Shown here one piece after another: positions 1-7,634 of a stretch of DNA of 64,000 bases (its first letter is position 1; each line of letters begins with the position of its first letter). The notes below the pieces were generated by a model. The model made no database searches. It was not told the DNA's origin and saw only the letters and a program-made list of their open reading frames with translations. The stretch comes from Stutzerimonas stutzeri. Lineage in GTDB: Bacteria; Pseudomonadota; Gammaproteobacteria; Pseudomonadales; Pseudomonadaceae. The stretch spans positions 3,472,001 to 3,536,000 of the forward strand of contig NZ_CP139348.1 of the NCBI RefSeq assembly GCF_038561965.1. Direction: 5' to 3'. The translations under genes were made by a program, and so were the position numbers.

Positions 1-181
1 GCGTACCCAGTTGAACGTCGATCATCGCTGCGAATTTGGCCTGGGTCAGCCCGGTTGCTTTGCGGATCTCTTTCACCTGCAGCGAGTCGACGACGAATTC
101 CCGCGAGGGTTGACGTTCGCCGCGGTGAATTTCGTCCATCTGCTGGACGCTTTCCAGAAGGTCTTCGAAGAATTTGCTCAT
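1..181 (-). CDS. higA: HigA-family antitoxin, C-terminus cut by window edge
   Basis: Translating the minus strand from the ATG at 181 gives an open frame to the window edge. It starts MSKFFEDLLESVQQMDEIHR and contains a helix-turn-helix-like stretch (VKEIRKATGLTQAKFAAM). That is typical of Xre/HigA antitoxins, which bind the toxin and repress the operon. It lies 5 nt downstream of the toxin stop codon, so the order is toxin first, as in HigBA systems. The C-terminus is outside the window. Family assignment is from the HTH and the partner; the gene symbol is tentative. Confidence 0.75.
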   Translation of the reverse strand, partial: MSKFFEDLLESVQQMDEIHRGERQPSREFVVDSLQVKEIRKATGLTQAKFAAMIDVQLGT

Positions 182-186
182 GGTGA

Positions 187-501
187 TTACCTCCACCGAT
201 CGATGATTTGCTTGAGCACCTTGCGCTCGTCTGCCGTCAGGTCGTCCTTCTCGTTCTTCGGATAGATCAGCAGTAATGCGATCTGCGAAGCCGCCGTGAA
301 GTGGTAGTAGATGACCCTGGACCCGCCCCGCTTACCGTGACCGCCAGACGCAACGCGAACCTTGCGAATGCCGCCAGTACCTTCAATCACATCACCCATG
401 TCGGGCCGGTCGGCCAGTTGCCGCTGAAACTCCGCGTAGCTGTCATCGCTAAGCAGATCCCGCAGGCGCTTGGTGAAGATCGGTGTCTCGATAAAGATCA
501 T
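187..501 (-). CDS. higB: HigB/RelE-superfamily toxin
   Basis: A 104-residue protein resembling the RelE/HigB2 group of type II toxins, which cleave mRNA on the ribosome. The central GGxRKVRVA and SRVIYYHF segments followed by IALLLIYPKNEKDDLT are characteristic of the HigB2-like fold, and the C-terminal helix is basic. The gene precedes its antitoxin by a few bases on the same strand. It sits just outside the integrase, a place where Pf prophages of P. aeruginosa also carry a toxin-antitoxin pair, and probably stabilises the prophage. Activity is inferred, not visible. Confidence 0.8.
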   Translation of the reverse strand: MIFIETPIFTKRLRDLLSDDSYAEFQRQLADRPDMGDVIEGTGGIRKVRVASGGHGKRGGSRVIYYHFTAASQIALLLIYPKNEKDDLTADERKVLKQIIDRWR

Positions 502-545
502 AAACGAATAGTACGCCAGTGGCGCACCTCCTTCAATTGATTCGA

Positions 546-1553
546 TTACTGGCTGGCGAGCGGTAACGTGATGCCGGCCAACGGCCCCAACCTAATCGCA
601 TCATGCAAATGCTCCGGCGCAAGGTGCGCATACCTCATCGTCATATTCAGCGAGGCATGCCCCAGGATCTCCTTCAGCGTCACGATATGGCCACCGCCCA
701 TGATGAAGTGGGCTGCGAACGTGTGGCGCAGGATGTGGCTTGCTTGTCCGCGTGGTGGCTTGATCGAGGTCGAGAGCAGGACCAGCCGAAACACGCCGAT
801 GCAGTTGGTGAACAGCCCGTAGGTTTGCCAGTGCTTCTTGATCGCCCCGACTAGCTCCGGCGTTACCGGGACCATCCGCACCCGCTTGGACTTGGTATTG
901 GCGAAGACCAGGGCATTGCCTCGAATCCGCTCCGGTCGAAGCGCTTGAGCCTCACCCCACCTCGCCCCGGTCGCCAAGCAGATCCGCGCCACCATCGCCG
1001 GATGCGGAGACGTGGTCCGCGCCTGGAGTGCATCGAGCAGCTCGGAGATCTGCGGCTTGGTCAGGTAGGCCAAGGGCCGTTCCTGCAACCGAACCGGACG
1101 GATACGTGTGAACGGACAGGGATAGTCGATCACGTCGAGTTTGTGCAGCTCGTTGTAAACCGCTTTCAGGTAGCCAAGGCGATTGTTCGCCGTCTTGCCG
1201 GTGACGCCAGCTGACATCCAACGCGCGCGTGTGGCGGCGATCTTCGCACCATCGACCATACGAGCTATCGGGTCGCCCATCGCCTTTGCACACGCCCGCA
1301 GGATCGCCACACGCCGAACGCCATCGGAGAGCGAGACGCCGTGGAGATCGAACCACAGCTCGACCAGCTCTGACAGCCTGCGTTTATCCTTTGGCCGCGG
1401 TGCCCAATCGTTGGATTCGCTGCACTTGGCTCGACAGGTCGCCTCGAAGCGCATTGCCTCGGCCTTGGTCTTCAGCGTCTTGCGAAACCGCTTGCCCTTG
1501 ACCGGCTCAACATCGACCCGCCAGCGACCGTCAGAGAGCTGCTGGATCGCCAT
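546..1553 (-). CDS. intF: Tyrosine integrase of the filamentous prophage
   Basis: A 335-residue site-specific recombinase. The catalytic set is visible: Arg198 in ATGARWGE, a Lys near 221-223, His273-x-x-Arg276 in SHILRHTFA, His299 in LGHAS and the Tyr308 nucleophile in MRYAHL. An N-terminal SAM-like core-binding region spans roughly 55-155. Its ATG overlaps the stop of the replication initiator (TGATG), so the two are translationally coupled. The position between initiator and toxin-antitoxin genes matches Pf4 of P. aeruginosa. It presumably drives integration into a tRNA-Gly 3' end, of which one fragment remains at 12.12 kb. Confidence 0.93.
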   Translation of the reverse strand: MAIQQLSDGRWRVDVEPVKGKRFRKTLKTKAEAMRFEATCRAKCSESNDWAPRPKDKRRLSELVELWFDLHGVSLSDGVRRVAILRACAKAMGDPIARMVDGAKIAATRARWMSAGVTGKTANNRLGYLKAVYNELHKLDVIDYPCPFTRIRPVRLQERPLAYLTKPQISELLDALQARTTSPHPAMVARICLATGARWGEAQALRPERIRGNALVFANTKSKRVRMVPVTPELVGAIKKHWQTYGLFTNCIGVFRLVLLSTSIKPPRGQASHILRHTFAAHFIMGGGHIVTLKEILGHASLNMTMRYAHLAPEHLHDAIRLGPLAGITLPLASQ

Positions 1554-2830
1554 CAGACTGCTCTACCCCATCGAACGTGACGCTCTTGAAGCAACGTTTT
1601 GATGTGCTTGTATAGATCACGCTCGCTCATATCCTTGGCGGCGTAGTGGTCACGAATGACCGGCCAGCATTCCCATTCCTTCAGTCGATCAAATGCGGTT
1701 TTAGCGCCCACTCGCTCCCGTGCCAGCAGGCTTACGAAGTTTCCCAGGAATAGCTCCACGTTCTTGCCCGAGAAGCCCCGTGAGGTCTTGTAGTAGCGCT
1801 TGTATTCCGTTTCATCGACCAGGGAATCGACCGCCACGTCGACCCGCACGTCATCACGCATAAGCGTCCAGATCGGCTCGTACTGCCCAGGGCGATGCAG
1901 CAACTTGAACTGGCACAGCCCGTAGCGCCACAGGCCGTCCAAGTGAGCGGAGAACGCCGCAAACGAATCCGTCTCGATGGCCTCGCCGGTCTTGGCACTG
2001 ATCGACCCGCTGGCGAACTGCTGGATGACCGAATGGTGATAGCGCAGCTCGACCCGCCAGACGTCCGCCTCAGGATCGTAGTTATCAGGATCGGCCGCAT
2101 CGAACGAATCCCGGCGACGCCAGACGCTTTCCCAGAAGTCGAGCTTATCGGTCGCGCGGGCCTGTTCGGTTTTGTTGTAGATGCAGAGCTGAACGCCACC
2201 AGCCGAGCCGAACATGGACGTTTCGCCCCGACCGTAGACGCTGGACTTGGTCGCCCAGTTGATCTCGTTGATACCGGAAATATCCCGGTGCGTCCGCGCG
2301 CGACAGTGCAGGCGTGCCACCAGATCGACAGGAGGCTTCCAGCCCTGGAGATCCAACGCCAGATGGACAGCGCACTGGTTGCGTTCGCGGTGTGTCATCA
2401 CGGCTGCGGCGTAGTAGTCCATCCGCTCTTGCAAACGCTCAGGCGACAGCGCGTCGATCGCGTGCGGTGACACTTCGATTTTCAAGTGCGGGCCAATGTT
2501 CTCGAGCTTGGCGTTGAAGTTCTTGATGAGCAGGATGAACCCGAGGTCAGCGTTCTGCAGCTTGTACTGGTAGCCCGAGTCCCGCCCTACCCGTCCGGCG
2601 TGCCAGAACTCCCCGGCGAACTCGACCATGACGCCCGGTTTCTCGAACAGCGCCATGATTTCCGGCCGGATCAGTCCTCGGTACAGCTGGCGGACCGTAT
2701 CGACGCCGCAACGCAGCAAGCGAACGCCCGACAGGTCAGTCAGCTTGGCCGAATGGCTATCGAAGAACAGTCGCCCGGTTGGGGTTTCCTGAAAGTTCTG
2801 ATCAACACGAATTTGGTCTTTAACGCTCAT
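1553..2830 (-). CDS. Filamentous phage replication initiator (phage/plasmid replication protein, II/X type)
   Basis: A 425-residue protein in the position of the Pf4 replication initiator, between zot and the integrase. It resembles gpII/X-like rolling-circle initiators, which nick the double-stranded replicative form; the segment CAVHLALDLQGW near residue 160 looks like the core beta strand of that family. I start it at the ATG at 2830, preceded by GGAG nine bases upstream; an in-frame GTG at 2863 has no better site. The nicking tyrosine cannot be named with confidence. It is tightly coupled to the downstream integrase. Confidence 0.8.
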   Translation of the reverse strand: MSVKDQIRVDQNFQETPTGRLFFDSHSAKLTDLSGVRLLRCGVDTVRQLYRGLIRPEIMALFEKPGVMVEFAGEFWHAGRVGRDSGYQYKLQNADLGFILLIKNFNAKLENIGPHLKIEVSPHAIDALSPERLQERMDYYAAAVMTHRERNQCAVHLALDLQGWKPPVDLVARLHCRARTHRDISGINEINWATKSSVYGRGETSMFGSAGGVQLCIYNKTEQARATDKLDFWESVWRRRDSFDAADPDNYDPEADVWRVELRYHHSVIQQFASGSISAKTGEAIETDSFAAFSAHLDGLWRYGLCQFKLLHRPGQYEPIWTLMRDDVRVDVAVDSLVDETEYKRYYKTSRGFSGKNVELFLGNFVSLLARERVGAKTAFDRLKEWECWPVIRDHYAAKDMSERDLYKHIKTLLQERHVRWGRAV

Positions 2831-2888
2831 CTTCTTCTGCTCCAAATTGCAACGAATTGACACTGTCCAGTTGGGTTTATCTGACGTG

Positions 2889-2980
2889 TTACAGGGACGT
2901 CAGCGCGCGCGTTTGCACGCCGGCTCGTGCCTCGCCGCGCGTGCAAAGAGCGCGGAGCGCACGCGCGCTGACGGTCATCA
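2889..2980. promoter_or_regulatory. Nested inverted repeat in the zot-initiator gap (candidate phage origin/packaging hairpin)
   Basis: Outer arms 2898-2909 and 2962-2973 pair perfectly over 12 bp (CGTCAGCGCGCG with its complement). Inner arms 2912-2920 and 2939-2947 (TTTGCACGC with GCGTGCAAA) pair over 9 bp around an 18-nt loop. The structure occupies the only sizeable gap between zot and the replication initiator. In filamentous phages the intergenic region holds the nicking site and the packaging hairpin, so that role is plausible but inferred. Confidence 0.6.
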
Positions 2981-2998
2981 CCACAGGAATTTCCCCTT

Positions 2999-4162
2999 CT
3001 AATAGGGCACCACGACCACGGACGAGCCTTTAGGGGCTGACTGCAGGCCGCTGGCGACCGCCCGCTCAAATGCTGGAGGCGGATTGCTGGCCTGCATGGG
3101 CGCTTGTGGTGGTTGTGGATCAGGCTTGGTGTCGTCGAAGTAGCCGTTTTGCACCACCGACATGCAGAAGCCGAACGACACATCCAGGCGCGTGCCTTGC
3201 TGGGTGTTGCACCGGCACCCCGTCAGCCCTTCATCGCTGTCGCCGACCTGCATGCGCTTGTAGTTGCGGGCGATCAGGTCGCGATCGGTGGTGGCGATGC
3301 ACACGGGCTTCGGGAAGGTCTGCGGTCCGGTCAGTGCGTCATACACCGGCGCCGATGCCGGCAGGTCCTGCACCCTGGGCACGCGCTTGCCCAGGTACTG
3401 CTCGACGGTGATCGGTGCGGCCTGTTCGGTGCCGGCGCTGGGTCGGATGAAGGCGCCGACCGTATCCCGCACCTGATCGACCATGCTGCCGGCCGGCGCG
3501 CTGCTGGCTGTCGCGGCTTGCGCTTTCTCGGTGTTGTAGCGTTCATAGGCGCGGTAGACGAGGATGCCTGCACCGATTAGCACGCAGATGGCCAGGATGA
3601 ACTTGGTCGGCACCTTGGCCTGGAAGTGGTGCTTGGCGTTGCTGCTGGTGTAGGCGCCGAAGTAGCGCTTATCCAGGCGCAGCGACTTCTTGTCGGCATC
3701 CTTGAAGCTGGTTTTCAGCTCGACCTTTTCCACCACCACTTCCGACTCGAAGCGCAGCAGCTGAGCGGACTTGAAAACGCGCCAGTAGTGGATGTGGGTG
3801 TTGCACAGGCGGCGCAGGTGCACATCCAGATAGCGCGGGTCCTGGGTAACAAGGTGCACTTCGTGGCCCTGGTGGCGCATGGTCTCGAAGCGGGTGATGT
3901 GCTCCGGTGGCCGCGCCCTGGGATCGCGTGAGCCGAACCAGCCCTGCGCTTCGTCCACGACGATGATCGAGTCGTTGGGCAGCTCGAACCACTTTTCAGG
4001 ATCTTCGAACTCGAACCACTGCGCTTGCAGTTGATCGGGTTTGAGGCCGTTGATGTTGTGGAAGTAGACGACACGGCCTTCGGCGTGGGCCTTCTGGTCC
4101 ACTTCACGAATAGTGTTCAGGGTCTTGCCATGGCCGGGCTTGCCGGTACGGATAACGAGCAT
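2999..4162 (-). CDS. zot: Zot-family assembly ATPase (pI-like)
   Basis: A 387-residue homologue of the zonula-occludens-toxin/pI family, the inner-membrane ATPase that extrudes filamentous phage. Walker A is at 7-14 (GKPGHGKT) and Walker B at 66-71 (SIIVVDEAQ). A single transmembrane segment lies at about 187-204, giving a cytoplasmic ATPase and a periplasmic tail with four Cys in its last third. It follows the DUF2523 gene by 12 nt and is read with it in the structural operon. Despite the name, a human-active toxin function should not be inferred. Confidence 0.93.
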   Translation of the reverse strand: MLVIRTGKPGHGKTLNTIREVDQKAHAEGRVVYFHNINGLKPDQLQAQWFEFEDPEKWFELPNDSIIVVDEAQGWFGSRDPRARPPEHITRFETMRHQGHEVHLVTQDPRYLDVHLRRLCNTHIHYWRVFKSAQLLRFESEVVVEKVELKTSFKDADKKSLRLDKRYFGAYTSSNAKHHFQAKVPTKFILAICVLIGAGILVYRAYERYNTEKAQAATASSAPAGSMVDQVRDTVGAFIRPSAGTEQAAPITVEQYLGKRVPRVQDLPASAPVYDALTGPQTFPKPVCIATTDRDLIARNYKRMQVGDSDEGLTGCRCNTQQGTRLDVSFGFCMSVVQNGYFDDTKPDPQPPQAPMQASNPPPAFERAVASGLQSAPKGSSVVVVPY

Positions 4163-4174
4163 GACGGCGCCTCC

Positions 4175-4501
4175 TTATGCGTCGATAGAGGTGCCGCCCG
4201 GCTTGCGCCAGACCTGATTGCGGCGACGGTCGGTTGCCTTGTCGATCCCGGCAAGCATGAAGCGCGTCGAGATGGCGGCGAAATACAGGTTCACCACCAC
4301 ATCGAACTTGGCCAGCCCGAGAACCCCCTGGATCACCGGCCCGACATCCCCCATCAGGCCGAACAGGTAGCTTTGCGCCTGGCCGATGATGAGGTTGAAG
4401 CCGACATAGGAGACGAAGCCGAAACCGATCATTTTCAGCACCATCTTCACCAGCGGACCGAGGATGATGACGAGCATCTGCACGATGAATAGAAACTGCA
4501 T
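4175..4501 (-). CDS. DUF2523-type inoviral membrane protein
   Basis: A 108-residue protein with hydrophobic segments near residues 2-25, 30-50 and 70-95. It lies between the adsorption protein and Zot, the place where Pf and related inoviruses carry a DUF2523 membrane protein, a candidate minor coat or pVI-like assembly component. Its ATG overlaps the stop of the upstream adsorption gene by one base, so the two are coupled. The role is assigned by position and hydrophobic profile only. Confidence 0.75.
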   Translation of the reverse strand: MQFLFIVQMLVIILGPLVKMVLKMIGFGFVSYVGFNLIIGQAQSYLFGLMGDVGPVIQGVLGLAKFDVVVNLYFAAISTRFMLAGIDKATDRRRNQVWRKPGGTSIDA

Positions 4502-5817
4502 TATTGGCCTCCTACGGCGCGGCCCACGTACAGGGCAGCGAGAACGGTAGCCACGGCCACGAACAGGCCGCTCAGGTCACTGGCGGCGCGGCAAAGCGGC
4601 TCATAGCTGAGTTCAAAAGAGCGCCCTCCAGCAGTGCGCAAGGTGAAAGTCTCTGCAGCGGGACAGCTAGAAGGAAGGAAACGGGTGCCTTGGTTGATGA
4701 AAGACGGCAGTTCGATTTCAGCGCCTTCTTCGAGCTTGAACTTGTCGCCCTGGACGGCCGATTCGATGGCGGATTCGTGTTTCTGAAAATCGGCCTGCTC
4801 TTCGGCATGGCAGCGCAGCGCCTTCTGCTGGCGGAGGATGGCGCACTGGACCGCATCGCCTTCGCAACTCAGGGCCGCATCGCAGGGCTCGCCGCCGACG
4901 CTGGACTTACTATCTTCGTCCTCGCCTTCGCCTTCACCCCCGCCATTTCCTGAACCGCTACCGCCTGATCCACCGCCACCATCCCCAGAGCCGTCACCGT
5001 CACCGGAGCCGTCGCCATCTCCACCCCCATCGCCAGATCCACCGCCATCAGATCCGCCCCCCGAGCTGCCGCCACCCGAACCACCACCACCCGAACCATC
5101 GTCGGGATCATTAGGGTCGGCTGGGTCGCTCGGGTCTGTCGGGGGATTAGGATCCGGCGGCGTATTTGGGGAGCAAAAGGTGCCGTTATAGGTGTAACCC
5201 GCAGGGCACTTGTTATCAGTATCCGGGGGCGGTGTGTCGTCGGGATTCTGCGTGTCGCCCGCCGTGGGATTACCCGGACTTTGCAGCGTGCTTTCACTGC
5301 ACTGGATGCCGTTTCCGCTGTACGAGTACACCCCGAACACGCCGGGCGGATTGCCGCTGCTGTAGACGTAGACGTTGGAAGCCGGTGTATAGGTGAAGGC
5401 GTACTGGCAGCCGTTGCCGCAAACAGACCCCGGAGGGTCAATAGTCGGCTGGCCTACTGAGGCCTTCATCAGGTGTTCGTGGCTGACTGTCTGGCCGTTC
5501 GTGGTCTCACATTGGTTGGGCGCTGGCGCATCTACGCAGCGCCCTAGATCCCAATCCCACTGCTGAGCTGTGGTGCAATTGATCGCATAACGAAGCGTTT
5601 GAAAAAGAACCGGGCCGTTGTACTGATGACAGTCATATCGCGCGTCATCAATTTTGCTGACGTAGCTGACATTGGCGTTTACTACTTTGCACGACTCAAG
5701 CGGCGTCGGCTTGGGTACGCCACCCGAGTAGTTCACCCTCCAGAAGAACTCTTCAGCCCCTGCTAGCCCTGGCACTAACGCAGTGATGAACAGGACGCAG
5801 ATCCAGATTGATCGCAT
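4501..5817 (-). CDS. coaA: pIII-like adsorption (minor coat) protein
   Basis: I start the protein at the ATG at 5817 (438 residues), where a clear signal peptide begins (MRSIWICVLFITALVPGLAGA, cleavage before EEF). An in-frame ORF extends upstream to 5946 but lacks a signal peptide and overlaps a small gene. The N-terminal half is Cys-rich. A Pro/Asp then Gly/Ser/Asp-rich linker follows (roughly residues 210-305), then a second Cys-containing domain and a C-terminal transmembrane anchor (LFVAVATVLAALYVG). Domain-linker-domain-anchor is the layout of Ff pIII, which binds the host pilus. Receptor identity is unknown. Confidence 0.85.
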   Translation of the reverse strand: MRSIWICVLFITALVPGLAGAEEFFWRVNYSGGVPKPTPLESCKVVNANVSYVSKIDDARYDCHQYNGPVLFQTLRYAINCTTAQQWDWDLGRCVDAPAPNQCETTNGQTVSHEHLMKASVGQPTIDPPGSVCGNGCQYAFTYTPASNVYVYSSGNPPGVFGVYSYSGNGIQCSESTLQSPGNPTAGDTQNPDDTPPPDTDNKCPAGYTYNGTFCSPNTPPDPNPPTDPSDPADPNDPDDGSGGGGSGGGSSGGGSDGGGSGDGGGDGDGSGDGDGSGDGGGGSGGSGSGNGGGEGEGEDEDSKSSVGGEPCDAALSCEGDAVQCAILRQQKALRCHAEEQADFQKHESAIESAVQGDKFKLEEGAEIELPSFINQGTRFLPSSCPAAETFTLRTAGGRSFELSYEPLCRAASDLSGLFVAVATVLAALYVGRAVGGQ

Positions 5818-5819
5818 GA

Positions 5820-5891
5820 TTACACCCGCCCAAAAAACACGAGATAAAACGCCAGGGTGGTGAGGATCAGGACGTACAGTTCGTAGCTCAT
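5820..5891 (-). CDS. 23-residue hydrophobic peptide, candidate minor coat protein
   Basis: ATG at 5891 to TAA at 5820 encodes MSYELYVLILTTLAFYLVFF plus a short GRV tail, a single membrane span. AGGG lies 7 nt upstream of the ATG, a good ribosome site. It lies between the terminator after the major coat gene and the adsorption gene, overlapping the spurious upstream extension of the latter. Ff phages encode similarly tiny pVII and pIX minor coats. Coding is supported by RBS, hydrophobicity and position, but no homologue can be checked. Confidence 0.6.
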   Translation of the reverse strand: MSYELYVLILTTLAFYLVFFGRV

Positions 5892-5910
5892 GGCGTTTCC
5901 CTGGAAGAGA

Positions 5911-5932
5911 AAACCCCGCCGGAGCGGGGTTT
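5911..5932 (-). terminator. Rho-independent terminator after the major coat gene
   Basis: Stem AAACCCCGC (5911-5919), loop CGGA, complement GCGGGGTTT (5924-5932); on the minus strand it is followed by TTCTCTT. It lies directly downstream of the major coat gene. Ff phages have a strong terminator at the same place, which enriches coat mRNA over the adsorption and assembly genes. Confidence 0.8.
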
Positions 5933-5965
5933 GTTTGCTTCGGCACATGCAGTGCGCGGTTCCCG

Positions 5966-6175
5966 TTACAGGGCGCGGCGCATGTACTTGAACGCCATCG
6001 CGGCGATGATCACCGCGAACACCGCCCAGCCGATGGTTCCAACGTCAGTGCCGGCGGTATCCAGCGCCGCGGTGGCTTCAGCCGGGACGGCCGCGTAGAC
6101 GGAGCCGGCTACAGCCGAGAGAGCAACGGCAGCGCCGAGGCCGATTTTCTTGATGAAGTGCTTGTTCAGTTGCAT
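5966..6175 (-). CDS. coaB: Major coat protein precursor (pVIII-like)
   Basis: A 69-residue preprotein. The signal peptide of about 28 residues has a basic N-region (MQLNKHFIKKIG) and ends SVYA. The predicted mature coat is about 41 residues: an acidic/amphipathic N-terminus (VPAEATAALDTAGTD), a membrane span (IGWAVFAVIIAAMAF) and a basic DNA-facing tail (KYMRRAL). This is the canonical inovirus major coat organisation. It is followed by a strong terminator and preceded by another small membrane protein gene. Confidence 0.93.
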   Translation of the reverse strand: MQLNKHFIKKIGLGAAVALSAVAGSVYAAVPAEATAALDTAGTDVGTIGWAVFAVIIAAMAFKYMRRAL

Positions 6176-6185
6176 GGGTGATACC

Positions 6186-6401
6186 TCACTGTTTCAGGGC
6201 TTTTTTCAGGACCAGGAAGCCGAACACGGTGGCGAACAGAACAATCGCTTCGCCTTGCAGCTCGGAGACTTGGTCCCAGGTGAGTGCAGAGCCGTAGAGG
6301 CTTTGCATTTCCTCGACCGTGAGCGCGACCAGCGAGCCGGAGCAGATGGGCGAGCCATCGGCGCCTTGCAGCCAGTCACCGTCACAGGCGAGGAAATTCA
6401 T
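6186..6401 (-). CDS. Small inoviral membrane protein
   Basis: A 71-residue protein with two Cys in the N-terminal region (residues 6 and 20) and one C-terminal transmembrane segment (IVLFATVFGFLVL) followed by KKALKQ. It lies immediately upstream of the major coat gene and its ATG overlaps the TGA of the Cys-rich gene before it. The position equals that of small conserved Pf proteins between the ssDNA-binding protein and coaB. Probably a virion or assembly component; no specific function can be assigned. Confidence 0.8.
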   Translation of the reverse strand: MNFLACDGDWLQGADGSPICSGSLVALTVEEMQSLYGSALTWDQVSELQGEAIVLFATVFGFLVLKKALKQ

Positions 6402-6577
6402 TCGCCGGCCTGCTCAAGGTCGGCGGGTTGTTCGGAGGGTTCGCAGTCAGGGCAGACGGCGAAGTGGGGCGGCAGGCTGAGGTCCGGCAGCAGGTCGCTT
6501 TGCGGCGCGGGCAGCGCCATGAGCTTGCCCATGTCGTTGCCGCAGCAGTCGCAGTACACCCGATCATCGATCAGCAT
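6398..6577 (-). CDS. 59-residue Cys-rich protein (putative zinc ribbon)
   Basis: The frame from the ATG at 6577 runs MLIDDRVYCDCCGNDMGK and later contains VCPDCEP, giving Cys-x-Cys-Cys and Cys-x2-Cys clusters about 30 residues apart, as in small zinc-binding folds. GGGAGGGG lies just upstream of the ATG, and its TGA overlaps the next ATG by an ATGA junction. Spacing, RBS and GC-rich third positions make this the real gene here rather than the longer alternative frame. Likely a DNA- or protein-binding accessory of the phage; function unknown. Confidence 0.75.
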   Translation of the reverse strand: MLIDDRVYCDCCGNDMGKLMALPAPQSDLLPDLSLPPHFAVCPDCEPSEQPADLEQAGE

Positions 6578-6592
6578 GGCCGCCCCTCCCGG

Positions 6593-6952
6593 TTAGTTGG
6601 CCTTGGCCGGGTCGCCAGCTTTGGCCTGGGGTTGAGCTGGGGTGCGCGGGGTTTCGGCAGCGGCGCGGGTCTGGACGGCTTCGAGCTGGAGCGCCAGATT
6701 CTTGCCCTTGTTCTGGCCACCACGGGCAATCTCGAAGTGGATGCGCACCAGTTGCAGCGGCTCGAACTTGGCGCCGGCTGCGAAGATTTCGTCGGCTACT
6801 TCGTCCGCTGCTGCCATGCCGATAATCGACAGGCCGTGTTCGGTCTTGCCGTCCGGCTCATCGCCGTAGAAGACCTTGATGTACTTCTGGCCCGCTTCAC
6901 CGTCGAAGCGTTGAGTGCCGAGAAATGCAACTTCCATAGTCGAACGTGCCAT
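6593..6952 (-). CDS. Candidate phage ssDNA-binding protein (pV-like by position)
   Basis: A 119-residue protein with a compact, probably all-beta N-terminal 85 residues and an Ala/Pro/Gln-rich disordered tail (about 95-119). In Pf4 the helix-destabilising pV protein occupies this slot, upstream of the small coat genes, and coats the single-stranded genome before export. The tail is not acidic like that of some ssDNA-binding proteins, and I see no diagnostic motif. The call therefore rests on position, size and fold impression. Confidence 0.55.
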   Translation of the reverse strand: MARSTMEVAFLGTQRFDGEAGQKYIKVFYGDEPDGKTEHGLSIIGMAAADEVADEIFAAGAKFEPLQLVRIHFEIARGGQNKGKNLALQLEAVQTRAAAETPRTPAQPQAKAGDPAKAN

Positions 6953-7245
6953 CTTGGGTTTCCTCTCTCTAGTTGCGCTTTATTGCGCTGCTTTGCTTTC
7001 TGCAGGCCGAGCGATCCCGAACGAGTGAAAAAGCAATTTCACTGCGACCGGCTTGTTACTTGGCTTGCGGGTTATCTATAGCTGTATTTAAACGCTCTTG
7101 GAACAACTATTTATCAAGTATTAAAAGATTCAATACTTCATTTTTTAATGAGACGAATAGTGCTGAATTGACACTTTCCATCTGAGCAAACATTAATTTA
7201 ATTGATCATCCGCAACGCTGTTTAACACCAAGGGCTCTGCCCTTG
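6953..7245. promoter_or_regulatory. AT-rich gap upstream of the structural operon
   Basis: About 290 bases without a credible gene, much more AT-rich than its surroundings between 7070 and 7215. It contains an AT hairpin (AAGTATT 7116-7122 with AATACTT 7132-7138) and, at its right edge, a GC hairpin (CAAGGGC 7229-7235, TCT loop, GCCCTTG 7239-7245) touching the stop of the upstream gene. The second may be a weak terminator and the first part probably carries the promoter for the ssDNA-binding/coat operon. No exact -35/-10 pair is claimed. Confidence 0.5.
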
Positions 7246-7623
7246 TCATCCCGCTCTTGCCGCCGAGGGCTCGGGAGCGCGGGAGGGAAAAGCGCTCCCG
7301 CACTCACGAGCGAAGGCTGTTTCGGTTCGTGCAGGGTCAAGGGTGCGCTCCGCCCGTGCTTCCGTTCGCCGGATCGGTGAAGCGTGATCCGACGAGCCGG
7401 GAGCGCGGCCCTGGACCTCTTCGGCCACGCGCTCAGCCTGATAACGCTCAGCGACATACCGACGCAGTTCGACGAGGGACCGGTGTTTCGTTGGCTCGCT
7501 ACCATCCAACGGAATGAACAGAGGAACATCGCGGCGATAGGTGACGTGCCCGTACAGCTCCCCGCCAACGGTCAGCTCTCGGCCAATCTCATGCCAATTA
7601 GGCGACGCGATACGAACCTGCAT
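7246..7623 (-). CDS. Pf-type early protein of unknown function, 125 aa
   Basis: Reads MQVRIASPNWHEIGRELTVG onward; a folded-looking N-terminal 75 residues (GHVTYRRDVPLFIPLDG, LRRYVAERYQAERVAEEV) is followed by an Arg/Ala-rich tail. The frame also belongs to a longer open stretch starting at 8025, but the upstream part is better explained by a separate gene in another frame (7635-7973). I therefore start here at 7623, 11 nt after that gene's stop. Pf4 likewise has two small conserved genes between its regulator and ssDNA-binding protein. No function recognised. Confidence 0.65.
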   Translation of the reverse strand: MQVRIASPNWHEIGRELTVGGELYGHVTYRRDVPLFIPLDGSEPTKHRSLVELRRYVAERYQAERVAEEVQGRAPGSSDHASPIRRTEARAERTLDPARTETAFARECGSAFPSRAPEPSAARAG

Positions 7624-7634
7624 CCGCTTACGCC

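Noticed and set aside
4838..5191. Pro/Ser-rich plus-strand frame opposite the adsorption protein
   Set aside because: It is the complement of the Gly/Ser/Asp linker codons and has no independent support.
5818..5946. N-terminal extension of the adsorption protein
   Set aside because: It crosses the coat terminator and a separate short gene and would bury the signal peptide 43 residues inside.
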